This document shows, piece after piece, positions 17,212 to 26,458 of a DNA stretch of 64,000 nucleotides (positions are counted from its first letter, which is position 1; every line of letters begins with the position of its first letter). A program made the translations under genes and the position numbers. Origin of the DNA: Lysinibacillus sphaericus (GTDB lineage: Bacteria > Bacillota > Bacilli > Bacillales_A > Planococcaceae); the NCBI RefSeq assembly GCF_002982115.1, contig NZ_CP019980.1:1682001-1746000 (forward strand), given 5' to 3'. The notes under the pieces were generated by a model. The model saw nothing but the letters and a program-made list of their open reading frames with translations. It ran no database searches and had not been told where the DNA came from.

Positions 17212-17556
17212 TCATTTTCCGCATGCGTTTTCGAATTCAAAAGAGAGGGGAAGCTTAATATTTTCGCCTGGTACAAGTGCTTGTAATTGTAAATGTGGAT
17301 TTAATTGATAAAAGAGCTCCAGTCGTTCCGGAAAGGTCATCGGCATTTTTGCTGGGTGTAGTGCAAATAAGCTATGGATGGTATCGCCTTGAATTGTTTG
17401 GACCGTAATGTAAGCTGGCTCGCGCTGGTCTTCGCAAAGTGTATTTTGCCCATCTTTTGGATAGAAGGCAGCGAGAGATAATGTACCTTCTGTTAAATCT
17501 ACTTTTACGACAAATGCGATAAGCACAATAGCAACAGTTAACAAGAATGCTCGCAA
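17212..17556 (-). CDS. small membrane-anchored protein with LysM-like domain
   Basis: 114 residues from TTG at 17556, with AAGGAGGGG just upstream. The longer frame to 17775 overlaps the next gene and has no ribosome site. One N-terminal membrane helix (about 4-19) precedes an extracellular part with a Cys and a C-terminal LysM-like region: YITVQTIQGDTIHSLF, then LFYQLNPHLQ and VPGENIKLPL. LysM binds peptidoglycan, so a wall-associated role is a reasonable inference. It follows the membrane protein gene at 17610 by about 50 bases. Confidence 0.65.
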   Translation of the reverse strand: MRAFLLTVAIVLIAFVVKVDLTEGTLSLAAFYPKDGQNTLCEDQREPAYITVQTIQGDTIHSLFALHPAKMPMTFPERLELFYQLNPHLQLQALVPGENIKLPLSFEFENACGK

Positions 17557-17609
17557 AAAAACCCCTCCTTTTTCTACACTATATTGAGAAGAGAGGGGAA
17601 TCATGCCTA

Positions 17610-18119
17610 TTATTTTGAAATTGGTTGTTTTGGATATTTTGTAAAGGCGATAATTAATAGAGTAATGGTTAAAAGTAATGACAAGATTGAGAGTATTGTT
17701 CGGGCAGTTGGTACGAATTCTGCTAACATGCTTAAAATAGTCGCCCAAGTAATAGCGAATGTTGTAGTGCGCCAAATATGGCGGTATTCACCACGACGTT
17801 TCATAACTTTTAAAATAAATAAACCTGCTAGAGCATAGAGCGCAATTTGACCAAAAACTAACATCGTTGTTAGTACAAATAACATGATGAATGTGACTGG
17901 GTATAACAGCCACTTTATTTGATCTATGTATTCCGTTATCCCACTTATATCGAGGGTATTAACAGACATATCAGTAGAAAAACGTCCAAATGAAAATACA
18001 GTAACAATGGTAATTAATAGAAAGGTATATTGAATGACTTTGCCGATAGGTAGTAAACGATAAGCTGCTAGTTTTTTAGGGTGTATTAAGCTATCGATTA
18101 ATAATTGTGAGTGTTTCAT
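17610..18119 (-). CDS. multipass membrane protein, DUF1189-like
   Basis: 169 residues with about four membrane helices (near 28-46, 75-105, 115-135 and 145-162). The N-terminus SLIHPKKLAAYRLLPIGKVIQY resembles the start of DUF1189 proteins (family resemblance from memory). ATG at 18119 has AGGAGATA upstream. The role is unknown. It is probably cotranscribed with the LysM-like gene downstream. Confidence 0.65.
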   Translation of the reverse strand: MKHSQLLIDSLIHPKKLAAYRLLPIGKVIQYTFLLITIVTVFSFGRFSTDMSVNTLDISGITEYIDQIKWLLYPVTFIMLFVLTTMLVFGQIALYALAGLFILKVMKRRGEYRHIWRTTTFAITWATILSMLAEFVPTARTILSILSLLLTITLLIIAFTKYPKQPISK

Positions 18120-18314
18120 ATTTATATCTCCTCCATCCGCTATTCTAACATGTTCGTGAATGACTAGATATGGATTGCATCACTTTCACTGAGAATGAGA
18201 TGCTAAAATGTTAACATTGTGTAAAGAAGTTAAAGGTTTTCTTTACTTTTTGTACATTTTCATTTAATGATTAGGAATAGATTAGTAGAGACGTAGGAAT
18301 TGGAGCGAATACCA

Positions 18315-19946
18315 TTGACAATAGATTGGCAAAGCATATTATTTCAATTTTTAGGCGGATTAGGGGTCTTTTTATTTTCCATAAAATATATGGGAGAAGG
18401 GTTACAAAAATCGGCAGATGACAGACTCCGTGAATGGTTGAATCGATTTACAACGAATCCGTTTATGGGTGTGTTAGTTGGGATAATCGTAACGGTTTGT
18501 ATTCAGTCAAGTTCGGCGACAACAGTAATTACTGTTGGTCTAGTGAGTGCAGGCTTCTTAACATTACGACAAGCAATAGGTGTCATTATGGGAGCTAATA
18601 TTGGCACGACAATAACTGCATTTATTATCGGTATTAATATAGGTATTTATTTTTATCCACTCCTCGCGATTGGCGCAGCATTTTTATTTTTCTTTAAAAA
18701 GGCTATTTATCATCACATAGGTCAAATTTTATTTGGCTTTGGTGGTTTGTTTTTAGGATTGGAGCTAATGAGTGCTAGTATGCAGTCACTGCATGAATTA
18801 GCAGACTTCGCATCATTAACCATTCATTTGAGTAATCAACCGGTAATCGGCATATTTTTAGGGACTATTTTTACATTGCTCGTTCAAAGTTCGACAGCGA
18901 CAGTTGGCGTATTGCAAGGCTTATATGCTGAACAATTAATCGGTTTAGATAGTGCGCTACCGATTTTATTTGGTGAAAATATTGGCACGACAATAACGGC
19001 TGTCCTCGCTTCATTAGGTGCTTCGATTTATGCAAAGCGAGCAGCGGCTGCCCATGTGTTATTTAATGTGATTGGGACGGTTATTTTTATGTTGCTGTTT
19101 ACTCCCTTTATAAATTATGTGCAGTGGATTAGTCAGTTGTTTCATTTAGAAGCTCGAATGCAAATTGCTGTCGCACATGGTTCGTTTAATGTCTTTAATA
19201 TGTTGATCCAACTACCGTTTATCGCAGGATTATCATTATTAGTAACAAAATTATTGCCTGGACATGACGGTGGTATTGATGTTGCAACGAAACATCTGGA
19301 CCCATCCTTCATTGATTCTTCGCCAGCCATCGCATTAGGGCAAGCGAAAGAAGAAGTTTTGCGGATGGGTGAACATGCGCTGAGGGGCTTAGAAGAAACG
19401 TTTTACTACATGAAAACAGGGGAGTCATCACATATCCCTACCGTATTACAGTTGGAAGTGGCACTTAATCATTTAGATAAAGAAATAACGAATTATTTAG
19501 TGATGGTGTCCAAGCAGCCGCTTTCTCATGCTGATTCGGTACGACACCATACCCTATTAACGAATGTGCGTGATATTGAGCGTATTGGCGACCATTTTGA
19601 AAATATTTTGGAGCTATTGCAATATAAGGATCACCATGAAGTGAGTTTAAGTAAATCAGCGCGGCAAGATTTAATCGGTATGTTTAGTCTTGCCATCGAG
19701 GCGGTAAGGAAAAGCTTAGAGGCGCTTGATACGGCGAGTCTTAGCTTAGCGCAAGAAGTAACAGAGTTAGAGAGTTTGATAGATGATATGGAGGATAAAC
19801 TAAGACAAAAGCATATTGCACGTTTAAATACAAACGAATGTAGTGGCGCAGCTGGTATTGTTTATACGGATATTGTTAGCAACTTGGAGAGAATTGGGGA
19901 TCACGCTGTGAATATTGCAGATTCTATTTTAGGAATTCGCCACTAG
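18315..19946 (+). CDS. Na+/phosphate cotransporter family protein with C-terminal PhoU-like domain
   Basis: 543 residues from TTG at 18315, chosen because GGAG is 8-9 bases upstream; an in-frame TTG at 18300 is also possible. The membrane part (about 1-310) has two inverted Na/Pi-cotransport repeats with the QSSSATT and QSSTATV signatures and the GANIGTTITA and GENIGTTITA motifs. The C-terminal 200 residues form PhoU-like three-helix bundles (RDIERIGDHFENI and NLERIGDHAVNIAD). It takes up or exports phosphate. No PhoP-type boxes were seen upstream, unlike pstS. Confidence 0.9.
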   Translation: MTIDWQSILFQFLGGLGVFLFSIKYMGEGLQKSADDRLREWLNRFTTNPFMGVLVGIIVTVCIQSSSATTVITVGLVSAGFLTLRQAIGVIMGANIGTTITAFIIGINIGIYFYPLLAIGAAFLFFFKKAIYHHIGQILFGFGGLFLGLELMSASMQSLHELADFASLTIHLSNQPVIGIFLGTIFTLLVQSSTATVGVLQGLYAEQLIGLDSALPILFGENIGTTITAVLASLGASIYAKRAAAAHVLFNVIGTVIFMLLFTPFINYVQWISQLFHLEARMQIAVAHGSFNVFNMLIQLPFIAGLSLLVTKLLPGHDGGIDVATKHLDPSFIDSSPAIALGQAKEEVLRMGEHALRGLEETFYYMKTGESSHIPTVLQLEVALNHLDKEITNYLVMVSKQPLSHADSVRHHTLLTNVRDIERIGDHFENILELLQYKDHHEVSLSKSARQDLIGMFSLAIEAVRKSLEALDTASLSLAQEVTELESLIDDMEDKLRQKHIARLNTNECSGAAGIVYTDIVSNLERIGDHAVNIADSILGIRH

Positions 19947-20009
19947 ATTGAAACTTTTTGGCAATATTTTTCGTATGTAAGGCATGCAAGACAAAAGGAG
20001 AGAGCTTTG

Positions 20010-20489
20010 ATGGAAGTTGTTGGCTGGATCGTAGTGATTGCCTGCTTTATCGTTTCATTTGTTGGATTAGTGTATCCGATAATCCCAGGTGTTCTATTTT
20101 TACTAGGTGGATTTATTCTTTATGGATTATTTTTCTCATTTGCTGATTTAAGTTGGTGGTTCTGGGCAATTGAAATTTTATTTGTTGTCCTTCTCTTTGG
20201 AGCTGATACGGTTGCAAATGCTGTTGGTATTAAAAAATTCGGTGGCTCCAATGCAGGAATGTGGGGCAGTACAATCGGTTTATTGATTGGGCCATTCGTT
20301 ATTCCTGTTGCCGGCATTTTAGTAGGGCCTTTTTTAGGCGCCATCATTGCAGAGCTTATTGTAGAGCGAAGAACTTTTAATGAAGCTGTAAAAAGTGGTG
20401 TGGGTTCGCTTATCGGTTTTTTAACGTCAACCGTAGCCAAGGCAGTTATTCAAATTGTGATGATTGTCGTATTCTTTATTGCTATTTAA
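20010..20489 (+). CDS. DUF456-family membrane protein
   Basis: 159 residues from ATG at 20010, with AAAAGGAGAG about 8 bases upstream. Nearly the whole chain is hydrophobic, with about four membrane segments. The segment VYPIIPGVLFLLGGF and the Gly-rich GLLIGPFVIPVAGILVGPFL are typical of DUF456 proteins. The molecular function is unknown. It lies 60 bases after the Na/Pi cotransporter gene and may be cotranscribed with it. Confidence 0.8.
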   Translation: MEVVGWIVVIACFIVSFVGLVYPIIPGVLFLLGGFILYGLFFSFADLSWWFWAIEILFVVLLFGADTVANAVGIKKFGGSNAGMWGSTIGLLIGPFVIPVAGILVGPFLGAIIAELIVERRTFNEAVKSGVGSLIGFLTSTVAKAVIQIVMIVVFFIAI

Positions 20490-20675
20490 ACGTATTGTGG
20501 GGGTAACTATAAAGTTTAACAAATTAAAGAAGTGGGTATATTAGAAATTGGATTATTTATTTCGGTCAAAAGGCTGAAATCTTTAATTTGAGGTATTTTT
20601 CATTGAATGGTTTGACCAATTTTGATAATCTAAGGATGTACTAATTATTTCTTTATTTTAGGGAGGAACTTAATA

Positions 20676-21281
20676 ATGGCTTACGAATTACCACAATTAA
20701 CTTATGCTTACGATGCATTAGAACCAAATATCGATGCAAAAACTATGGAAATTCACTATTCTAAACACCACAATACTTATGTAACAAATTTAAACGCAGC
20801 AGTAGAAGGTACTGAATTTGCAGAAAAAGACATTAATGACTTAATCGCAAATATCGATGCACTTCCAGCTGACAAACAAACAGCAGTTCGTAACAACGGT
20901 GGCGGACATGCTAACCACACACTATTCTGGGAAGTAATCGCACCAGGCGGTTCAAAAACTCCAGTTGGTGAAGTAGCTAAAGCAATCGATGCTAAATTTG
21001 GTTCTTTCGATGCTTTCAAAGAAGAGTTTGCAAAAGCTGCAACAACTCGATTCGGTTCAGGTTGGGCTTGGTTAATCGTTGATGGTGATTCAGTAGCAGT
21101 TACATCTACACCAAACCAAGACTCTCCAGTTATGGAAGGTAAAACACCAATCTTAGGATTAGATGTTTGGGAGCACGCTTACTACTTAAACTATCAAAAC
21201 CGTCGTCCAGATTATATCGGTGCTTTCTGGAACGTAGTAAACTGGGATGCAGTAGAAGCTAAATTTCAAGCTGCAAAATAA
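20676..21281 (+). CDS. sodA: superoxide dismutase (Mn type likely)
   Basis: 201 residues, full length. It converts superoxide to O2 and H2O2 in the cytoplasm. Metal ligands are visible: His in [13 protein letters not shown], His in HANHTLFW, and Asp and His in [20 protein letters not shown] is 8 bases before ATG at 20676. Codons are strongly biased to the frequent set, as expected for a highly expressed gene. Sequence alone cannot separate Mn from Fe or cambialistic use with certainty. It is a single-gene unit ending at a hairpin terminator. Confidence 0.95.
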   Translation: MAYELPQLTYAYDALEPNIDAKTMEIHYSKHHNTYVTNLNAAVEGTEFAEKDINDLIANIDALPADKQTAVRNNGGGHANHTLFWEVIAPGGSKTPVGEVAKAIDAKFGSFDAFKEEFAKAATTRFGSGWAWLIVDGDSVAVTSTPNQDSPVMEGKTPILGLDVWEHAYYLNYQNRRPDYIGAFWNVVNWDAVEAKFQAAK

Positions 21282-21360
21282 TCATTTGCGTTAATGCAAA
21301 ATAATTAGGTTTCTGCGGAACTATTGTGAAGTGGAAGTTTACTAATTATTTCTATGTAAA

Positions 21361-21407
21361 GGGCTATGCATAAGGTGAAAAATCACCTTGGCATGGCCCT
21401 TTTTATA
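21361..21407 (+). terminator. Rho-independent terminator after sodA
   Basis: GGGCTATGC and GCATGGCCC pair with one mismatch or wobble, extended by AAGGTG/CACCTT, followed by TTTTTA. It lies about 80 bases after the sodA stop. Confidence 0.8.
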
Positions 21408-21793
21408 TGATTTTAGCGCATTCAGTAATGTTGCTTTTGAATAGCAGAAATCCATATATACGGAAGGAAACTTTTCTTGCCAAGTACCGTCATTTAAAAT
21501 GATGCTTCCTCTAGTTAAGGATTGTTACGGCAGATCATTTCATAAATAGTCGGAAATTACGAATAGGTCAACGAAGCAAACGGCTGGGACTCCTCCAACG
21601 AAGTGTGAAAAGCGACCATCTGTAGTGTAAGTGATGTGATTGCTTCTATTTTACATTTTTCAATAATTAGTATTTTAATGATGACAAGGCGAATTATGAA
21701 AATGATGCAAGAGTATGCTTTTCTGACGCAACTTCGAATGGTATACTAGGTATCGTGTATTTAAACAGTTATTAGATGAGGAGGGGAATACAT
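21408..21793. other. intergenic region before the PBP gene
   Basis: About 385 bases with no supported gene. The 3' part contains TATACT near 21750, a possible -10 for the PBP gene. The middle (21560-21640) has the string GGCTGGGACTCCTCC and GAAGTGTGAAAAGCGACCA, which looks like the wreck of one of the common Bacillales intergenic repeats, but no second copy in this window confirms it. Confidence 0.35.
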
Positions 21794-23989
21794 ATGCGCA
21801 AAGCACCGGGGAAAAATCGCGCAGCGAGTGTTAAAGCGAAACATCACTCTAATTTAACATTTCGTATGAATGTCCTTTTCTTTGCTATATTTATCGTATT
21901 TTCGATGTTAATTTTTAGACTTGGTTATATGCAAATTGTTAAAGGGGAAGATTATGTTCGTATTTTAGAGCGGACTGAGGAAGTACCTGTCAATACGAGT
22001 GTGCCAAGGGGTCGGATGTATGATCGTTATGGGCGTATTTTAGTGGATAATCAGCCTGAAAACGCGATTACGTATACAAAAATGCAGACGACTAAAACGG
22101 AGGATATGTTAGCAATTGCTGAAAAGCTGGCTCAATTGATTGAACAACCAACGAATCGTGTCACATTACGCGATAAATTGGATTTTTGGATTTTAAAAAA
22201 CCATGACGCAGCATATGCAAAAATATCTGATGAAGAGCAAACGAAAATTAAAACACAGGAAAATATTACGACAAGTCAAGCGAATGCAGAAATCGATAAA
22301 ATTGTACGTGAGCGCATTACAGACGAAGAATTAGCACAATTAACGGAAGCGGATTTAGAAGTATTAGCTATTTACCGCGAGATGGTATCAGGCTACAATT
22401 TATCACCTCAAATCATTAAAAGTGAGAATGTATCTGCAGATGAATTTGCGCGTGTTTCAGAGCGTTTAACTGAGTTGCCAGGAGTCAACACAACGACAGA
22501 TTGGAAGCGTGTTAAACTATCATCCCTTTCTGTGTTAGGCCGTACAACTGTACCAACAAAAGGGATACCGAAAGAGAAGCTTAATTATTATTTAGCACGT
22601 GATTATTCACGTAATGATCGCGTCGGTGAAAGTTATATTGAAGCGCAATATGAAGAACTTTTACAAGGGCAAAAAACAGTTGTCAAAAATATTACGAATA
22701 AAAAAGGGCAAGTTGTTGATACCATTACAACATATGAAGGCGAGCCTGGAAAAGATTTAGTATTAACATTCGATAGCGAGTTACAAGCCGCTAATGAAAA
22801 AATTGTAGAAGAAGAACTGCTGAAGTTAAAAGCAATGTCTGGCTCAAGTTTATTAGACCGAGCGTTCTTAATCATGATGGACCCAAATACGGGAGATATC
22901 CTATCAATGGTAGGTAAAAAAATCGAAAAAGATTCGGAAACGGGCAGAAATGTAGTTGTGGATTATGCATACGGCTCGTTTACAACAGCTTATGAGGCAG
23001 GGTCTGTCGTAAAAGCAGCCACTTTGCTGACAGGCTATAAACTAGGGGTGATTACTCCGAACACAGTATTAGGAGATGAACCAATCCATTTACTAGGTAC
23101 ACCCGTTAAAAGGTCGATTTTCAACCAAGGTGGCTATATTTCAATGGATGGTTTAAGCGCACTTGAGCAATCTTCCAACGTTTATATGTTTAAAACGGCA
23201 ATGCTTATTAATGGCACACCATACAGTTACATGATGCCATTGCGATTAAATGATCAAACATTCCCGAAAATGCGTAATTCCTATGCACAGTTTGGCTTAG
23301 GTGTTAAAACAGGCATTGATTTACCTAATGAATTTAGTGGGGTAGAAGGCCTAATCATGGGTGGTAAAACACTCGACTTAGCCATTGGACAATATGATAC
23401 GTATACACCGCTTCAACTAGCACAATATATTTCAACGATAGCGAATGGTGGCTATCGTGTTCAGCCCCATGTCGTGAAAGAAGTGCGTGATCCATCAAAA
23501 GATGGTCAACAGCTAGGGCAATTAGTGACAGAAGTAGGACCAAGAATTTTAAATCACATCGATAATACAGAAGAAGAAATTAATTATGTAAAAAAAGGCT
23601 TGCATCGTGTTTATACGGGTTCTCGTGGTACGGCACGTTCAGCATTTTCGAACGCACCTTTTACCGCTGCCGGGAAAACAGGGACAGCCGAAGTAGTATA
23701 TTATGGACCATTACGTGAACGTTATGGTACAAATACGATTAATTTAACGCATGTTGGCTATGCGCCATATGAAAATCCTGAAGTTGCTTATGCTGTTGTC
23801 ATTCCATGGGCAACTACGAACCTTAATCAACATTTATCGAATAATAACGTGATTGCAAGACGTGCTTTAGATGCTTACTATGAGCTAAAAGCAAAATATG
23901 AAAAGACAAAAGTGACAGATAATAAAGTAGAACAACCAATTTTACCTGCGATTACAAAAGATAAAATCGGTGAAGATGAACAAGAATAA
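21794..23989 (+). CDS. class B penicillin-binding protein (transpeptidase, PBP2/PbpA type)
   Basis: 731 residues from ATG at 21794, with GAGGAGGGG upstream; the frame reaches back 18 bases through the ribosome site. One N-terminal membrane helix (about 27-47) anchors it outside the cell. The dimerisation domain begins with PRGRMYDRYGRILV. The transpeptidase domain has the SxxK motif in AGSVVKAA (about residue 403), the SxN motif in LEQSSNVYM and the KTGTAE motif. It crosslinks peptidoglycan. The type (elongation, PbpA/PbpH-like) is inferred from length and absence of PASTA domains. Single gene with its own terminator. Confidence 0.9.
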   Translation: MRKAPGKNRAASVKAKHHSNLTFRMNVLFFAIFIVFSMLIFRLGYMQIVKGEDYVRILERTEEVPVNTSVPRGRMYDRYGRILVDNQPENAITYTKMQTTKTEDMLAIAEKLAQLIEQPTNRVTLRDKLDFWILKNHDAAYAKISDEEQTKIKTQENITTSQANAEIDKIVRERITDEELAQLTEADLEVLAIYREMVSGYNLSPQIIKSENVSADEFARVSERLTELPGVNTTTDWKRVKLSSLSVLGRTTVPTKGIPKEKLNYYLARDYSRNDRVGESYIEAQYEELLQGQKTVVKNITNKKGQVVDTITTYEGEPGKDLVLTFDSELQAANEKIVEEELLKLKAMSGSSLLDRAFLIMMDPNTGDILSMVGKKIEKDSETGRNVVVDYAYGSFTTAYEAGSVVKAATLLTGYKLGVITPNTVLGDEPIHLLGTPVKRSIFNQGGYISMDGLSALEQSSNVYMFKTAMLINGTPYSYMMPLRLNDQTFPKMRNSYAQFGLGVKTGIDLPNEFSGVEGLIMGGKTLDLAIGQYDTYTPLQLAQYISTIANGGYRVQPHVVKEVRDPSKDGQQLGQLVTEVGPRILNHIDNTEEEINYVKKGLHRVYTGSRGTARSAFSNAPFTAAGKTGTAEVVYYGPLRERYGTNTINLTHVGYAPYENPEVAYAVVIPWATTNLNQHLSNNNVIARRALDAYYELKAKYEKTKVTDNKVEQPILPAITKDKIGEDEQE

Positions 23990-24028
23990 AAAAACCGCTA
24001 GCGCATATTTATATGCCTAGCGGTTTTT
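23990..24028. terminator. Rho-independent terminator
   Basis: AAAACCGCTAG and CTAGCGGTTTT are exact complements followed by TTT. A-rich and T-rich ends allow it to work also for the minus-strand gene ending at 24050. Confidence 0.85.
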
Positions 24029-24049
24029 TAGTATCTATATAGCTTTCTA

Positions 24050-24244
24050 CTAGCGATTAAGCTGTTGAATCGCTAATTCAAATTGTTCCTTCGGTTTTTC
24101 TCCATAAAGCTCAATATTATTATAGAAATACGTCGTCATCATAAAATCAATAGCCTCCTGTAATGACAACTCTCGATGATCCATGATAAGTGTTAAATAT
24201 GTTTTAAAGTAATCGGCATTTTGTACATTTGCATGATTAATCAC
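24050..24244 (-). CDS. small hypothetical protein (64 residues)
   Basis: 64 residues from a GTG at 24244, with AGAGGAG about 9 bases upstream, which decides the start. The protein is acidic and helical (LSLQEAIDFMMTTYFYNNIELYG), with no Cys or membrane segment. I do not recognise the family. It is divergent from pstS; the PhoP-type boxes at 24343 are closer to pstS. Confidence 0.6.
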   Translation of the reverse strand: MINHANVQNADYFKTYLTLIMDHRELSLQEAIDFMMTTYFYNNIELYGEKPKEQFELAIQQLNR

Positions 24245-24342
24245 AAAGTCAAACTCCTCTTATAATATTTCCTGACACAAATGAATATTATAGCATCTTT
24301 GCTAAAGGAAGCAAATCATTTAATTGCAATTGTAAACGTTTC

Positions 24343-24389
24343 TTTACAATCGTTTACAAAGCATTACATTCCTTTACGTGTCTTTTACG
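24343..24389 (+). promoter_or_regulatory. PhoP-type box array upstream of pstS
   Basis: Five direct repeats: TTTACA at 24343, TTTACA at 24353, ATTACA at 24363, TTTACG at 24373 and TTTACG at 24384. Starts are 10, 10, 10 and 11 bases apart. In Bacillus, phosphorylated PhoP binds TT(A/T/C)ACA repeats about 11 bases apart, so this fits activation of pst under phosphate limitation. The binding itself is inferred. Confidence 0.75.
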
Positions 24390-24479
24390 AACGGTTTATA
24401 CGAATTCAACAATAAGTCTTTATAGTAAAGATTGTAAGGCAAAACACAAATAAAAAAGTTAGTGACGGAGGCAAATGAG

Positions 24480-25445
24480 ATGAAAAAGTGGAAGTACTTA
24501 ACGATGACAGCGGTAATGGGTTCAGCATTAATGCTTGGTGCATGTAGCGGAGACAACTCAACGCAAAACAATAACAATGCAGAAACGAACTCAGGACAAG
24601 AAGCTGCTGACGAAAAACTGCAAGGTTCAGTTGCTGGAGATGGTTCATCAACAGTAGCACCAATTATTGAAGCAGTTGTTGAAGAGTATGCAGGTGCACA
24701 ACCGGATGTCAAAGTATCGGTAGGTGTTTCTGGTACTGGTGGTGGCTTTGAAAAATTCATCGCAGGTGAGACAGACTTTTCAAATGCATCTCGTTTTATA
24801 AAGACAGAAGAGAAAGAAAAACTAGACCAAGCTGGAATAGCTTACACTGAGTTAGCTTTAGCATATGATGGTTTATCAGTAGTGGTGAATCCTGAAAACG
24901 ATTGGGCAAAGGATTTAACTATAGAACAACTAAAGAAAATTTGGACTGAAGATGGCACAGAGAAAAAATGGTCAGATATCGACCCTTCATGGCCAGCAGA
25001 AAAAATCGTATTCTACTCACCAGGTACTGACTCAGGTACGTATGATTACTTTGATGAAGTCGTTTTAGATGGTGCTGATCTAGTAAGTTCAGCGACATTA
25101 TCAGAGGATGATAATATGCTAGTTCAAGGTATTTCTGGTGACAAGTATGCAATTGGCTTCTTTGGCTTCGCTTACTACTTAGAAAATAAAGATAAGTTAA
25201 ACATTGTTAAAGTCAATGGAATTGAACCAACACATGACACAATTGAAAAAGGCGAATATACGCCACTTTCACGCCCACTATTCACTTATGTGAAAAACAG
25301 TGCGATGAAAGATAATGCAGCAGCATATGATTTCGTTAAGTTCACACTTGAAAATGCAGGAGATATGGCAGAAGCAGTAGGTTATGTTCGTCTACCTGAA
25401 GAAAAATATGCTGAAGGCTTAAAAACTTTAGAAGGCTTAAAATAA
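24480..25445 (+). CDS. pstS: phosphate ABC transporter, phosphate-binding lipoprotein
   Basis: 321 residues from ATG at 24480; GGAGG 10 bases upstream decides against the GTG at 24462. The signal peptide ends in the lipobox LGAC, so it is anchored outside the membrane. Binding signatures are present: [26 protein letters not shown] and the [12 protein letters not shown] loop. It delivers phosphate to PstCA. It is the first gene of pstSCAB-phoU and is followed by a perfect 11-bp hairpin that may hold downstream expression lower. Confidence 0.95.
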   Translation: MKKWKYLTMTAVMGSALMLGACSGDNSTQNNNNAETNSGQEAADEKLQGSVAGDGSSTVAPIIEAVVEEYAGAQPDVKVSVGVSGTGGGFEKFIAGETDFSNASRFIKTEEKEKLDQAGIAYTELALAYDGLSVVVNPENDWAKDLTIEQLKKIWTEDGTEKKWSDIDPSWPAEKIVFYSPGTDSGTYDYFDEVVLDGADLVSSATLSEDDNMLVQGISGDKYAIGFFGFAYYLENKDKLNIVKVNGIEPTHDTIEKGEYTPLSRPLFTYVKNSAMKDNAAAYDFVKFTLENAGDMAEAVGYVRLPEEKYAEGLKTLEGLK

Positions 25446-25458
25446 GTAGACATGCATA

Positions 25459-25487
25459 GAGGGAAAGAGATGGATGCTCTTTCCCTC
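25459..25487 (+). terminator. intercistronic hairpin between pstS and pstC
   Basis: GAGGGAAAGAG and CTCTTTCCCTC are exact complements around the 7-base loop ATGGATG. No T-run follows, so it is more likely a 3'-end stabiliser or partial attenuator than a full terminator. Confidence 0.6.
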
Positions 25488-25509
25488 GCTTATTGGAAAG
25501 GAGCACCCA

Positions 25510-26457
25510 ATGGTTTCTCAAAAGGAAAATAAGACATCATCTGTGCAACAATTAATTGCAAATTCGCGCAATCATAAAACTAAGAAAATAGTGGAAAAAG
25601 CCATGCCAGCTTTATTATTTTCTGCAGCGCTTATCTCGATTTTGACAACATTTGGCATTGTTTTCACCCTTATTTTTGAAACGTTTGAGTTTTTCAAGCG
25701 TGTTTCGATTACGGATTTTTTATTTGGTACACAGTGGCTACCGTTTTCTGGAAAGGAGCCGTTATTTGGGATTTTACCGCTTATCGCAGGAACACTGAAA
25801 GTTACATTAATTGCAGTTGCTGTAGCAGTACCATTTGGGATTGCTTCAGCCATCTATTTAAGTGAATATGCGAGTGAGAAAACAAGACGTACAGTTAAAC
25901 CGATTTTAGAAGTATTAGCAGGTGTACCGACAATCGTTTATGGCTTCTTTGCATTAACGTTTGTCACACCAGTGCTACAAGGAATTATTCCAGAGCTTAA
26001 ACTATTTAATGCACTTAGTCCAGGGATTGTAGTGGGCATTATGATATTACCAATGATTACATCACTATCAGAAGATGCCATGTCATCTGTACCAAACAGT
26101 ATGCGAGAAGGGGCTTTAGCGCTAGGGGCTACGAAGTTTGAGGTTGCTATAAAAGTAGTGTTACCAGCCGCTTTATCGGGAATTGTGGCATCAGTCGTAC
26201 TTGCTATTTCCCGGGCAATTGGGGAAACAATGATTGTGTCCTTAGCAGGAGGATCGACACCTAAATTTGATTTAAATGTCACAGATTCCATCCAAACGAT
26301 GACAGCCTATATTGTACAAGTTTCTACGGGTGATGCTGGTTATGGAACGACGATTTATTACTCGATCTACTCAGTTGGATTCACATTATTTATCTTTACG
26401 TTAGTGATGAACTTAATCGCTCATTATATTTCGAAACGCTTCAGGGAGGTTTACTAG
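25510..26457 (+). CDS. pstC: phosphate ABC transporter permease PstC
   Basis: 315 residues from ATG at 25510, with AAAGGAG upstream. About six membrane helices; the cytoplasmic EAA loop reads REGALALGATKFEVAIKVVLPAA cut here to its core EGALALGATK. It forms the membrane channel with PstA. The gene ends one base before pstA begins. Confidence 0.93.
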   Translation: MVSQKENKTSSVQQLIANSRNHKTKKIVEKAMPALLFSAALISILTTFGIVFTLIFETFEFFKRVSITDFLFGTQWLPFSGKEPLFGILPLIAGTLKVTLIAVAVAVPFGIASAIYLSEYASEKTRRTVKPILEVLAGVPTIVYGFFALTFVTPVLQGIIPELKLFNALSPGIVVGIMILPMITSLSEDAMSSVPNSMREGALALGATKFEVAIKVVLPAALSGIVASVVLAISRAIGETMIVSLAGGSTPKFDLNVTDSIQTMTAYIVQVSTGDAGYGTTIYYSIYSVGFTLFIFTLVMNLIAHYISKRFREVY

Positions 26458-26458
26458 C

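Noticed and set aside
17557-17775. Longer N-terminus for the LysM-like protein
   Set aside because: The extension overlaps the neighbouring membrane protein gene and has no ribosome site, while AAGGAGGGG fits the TTG at 17556.
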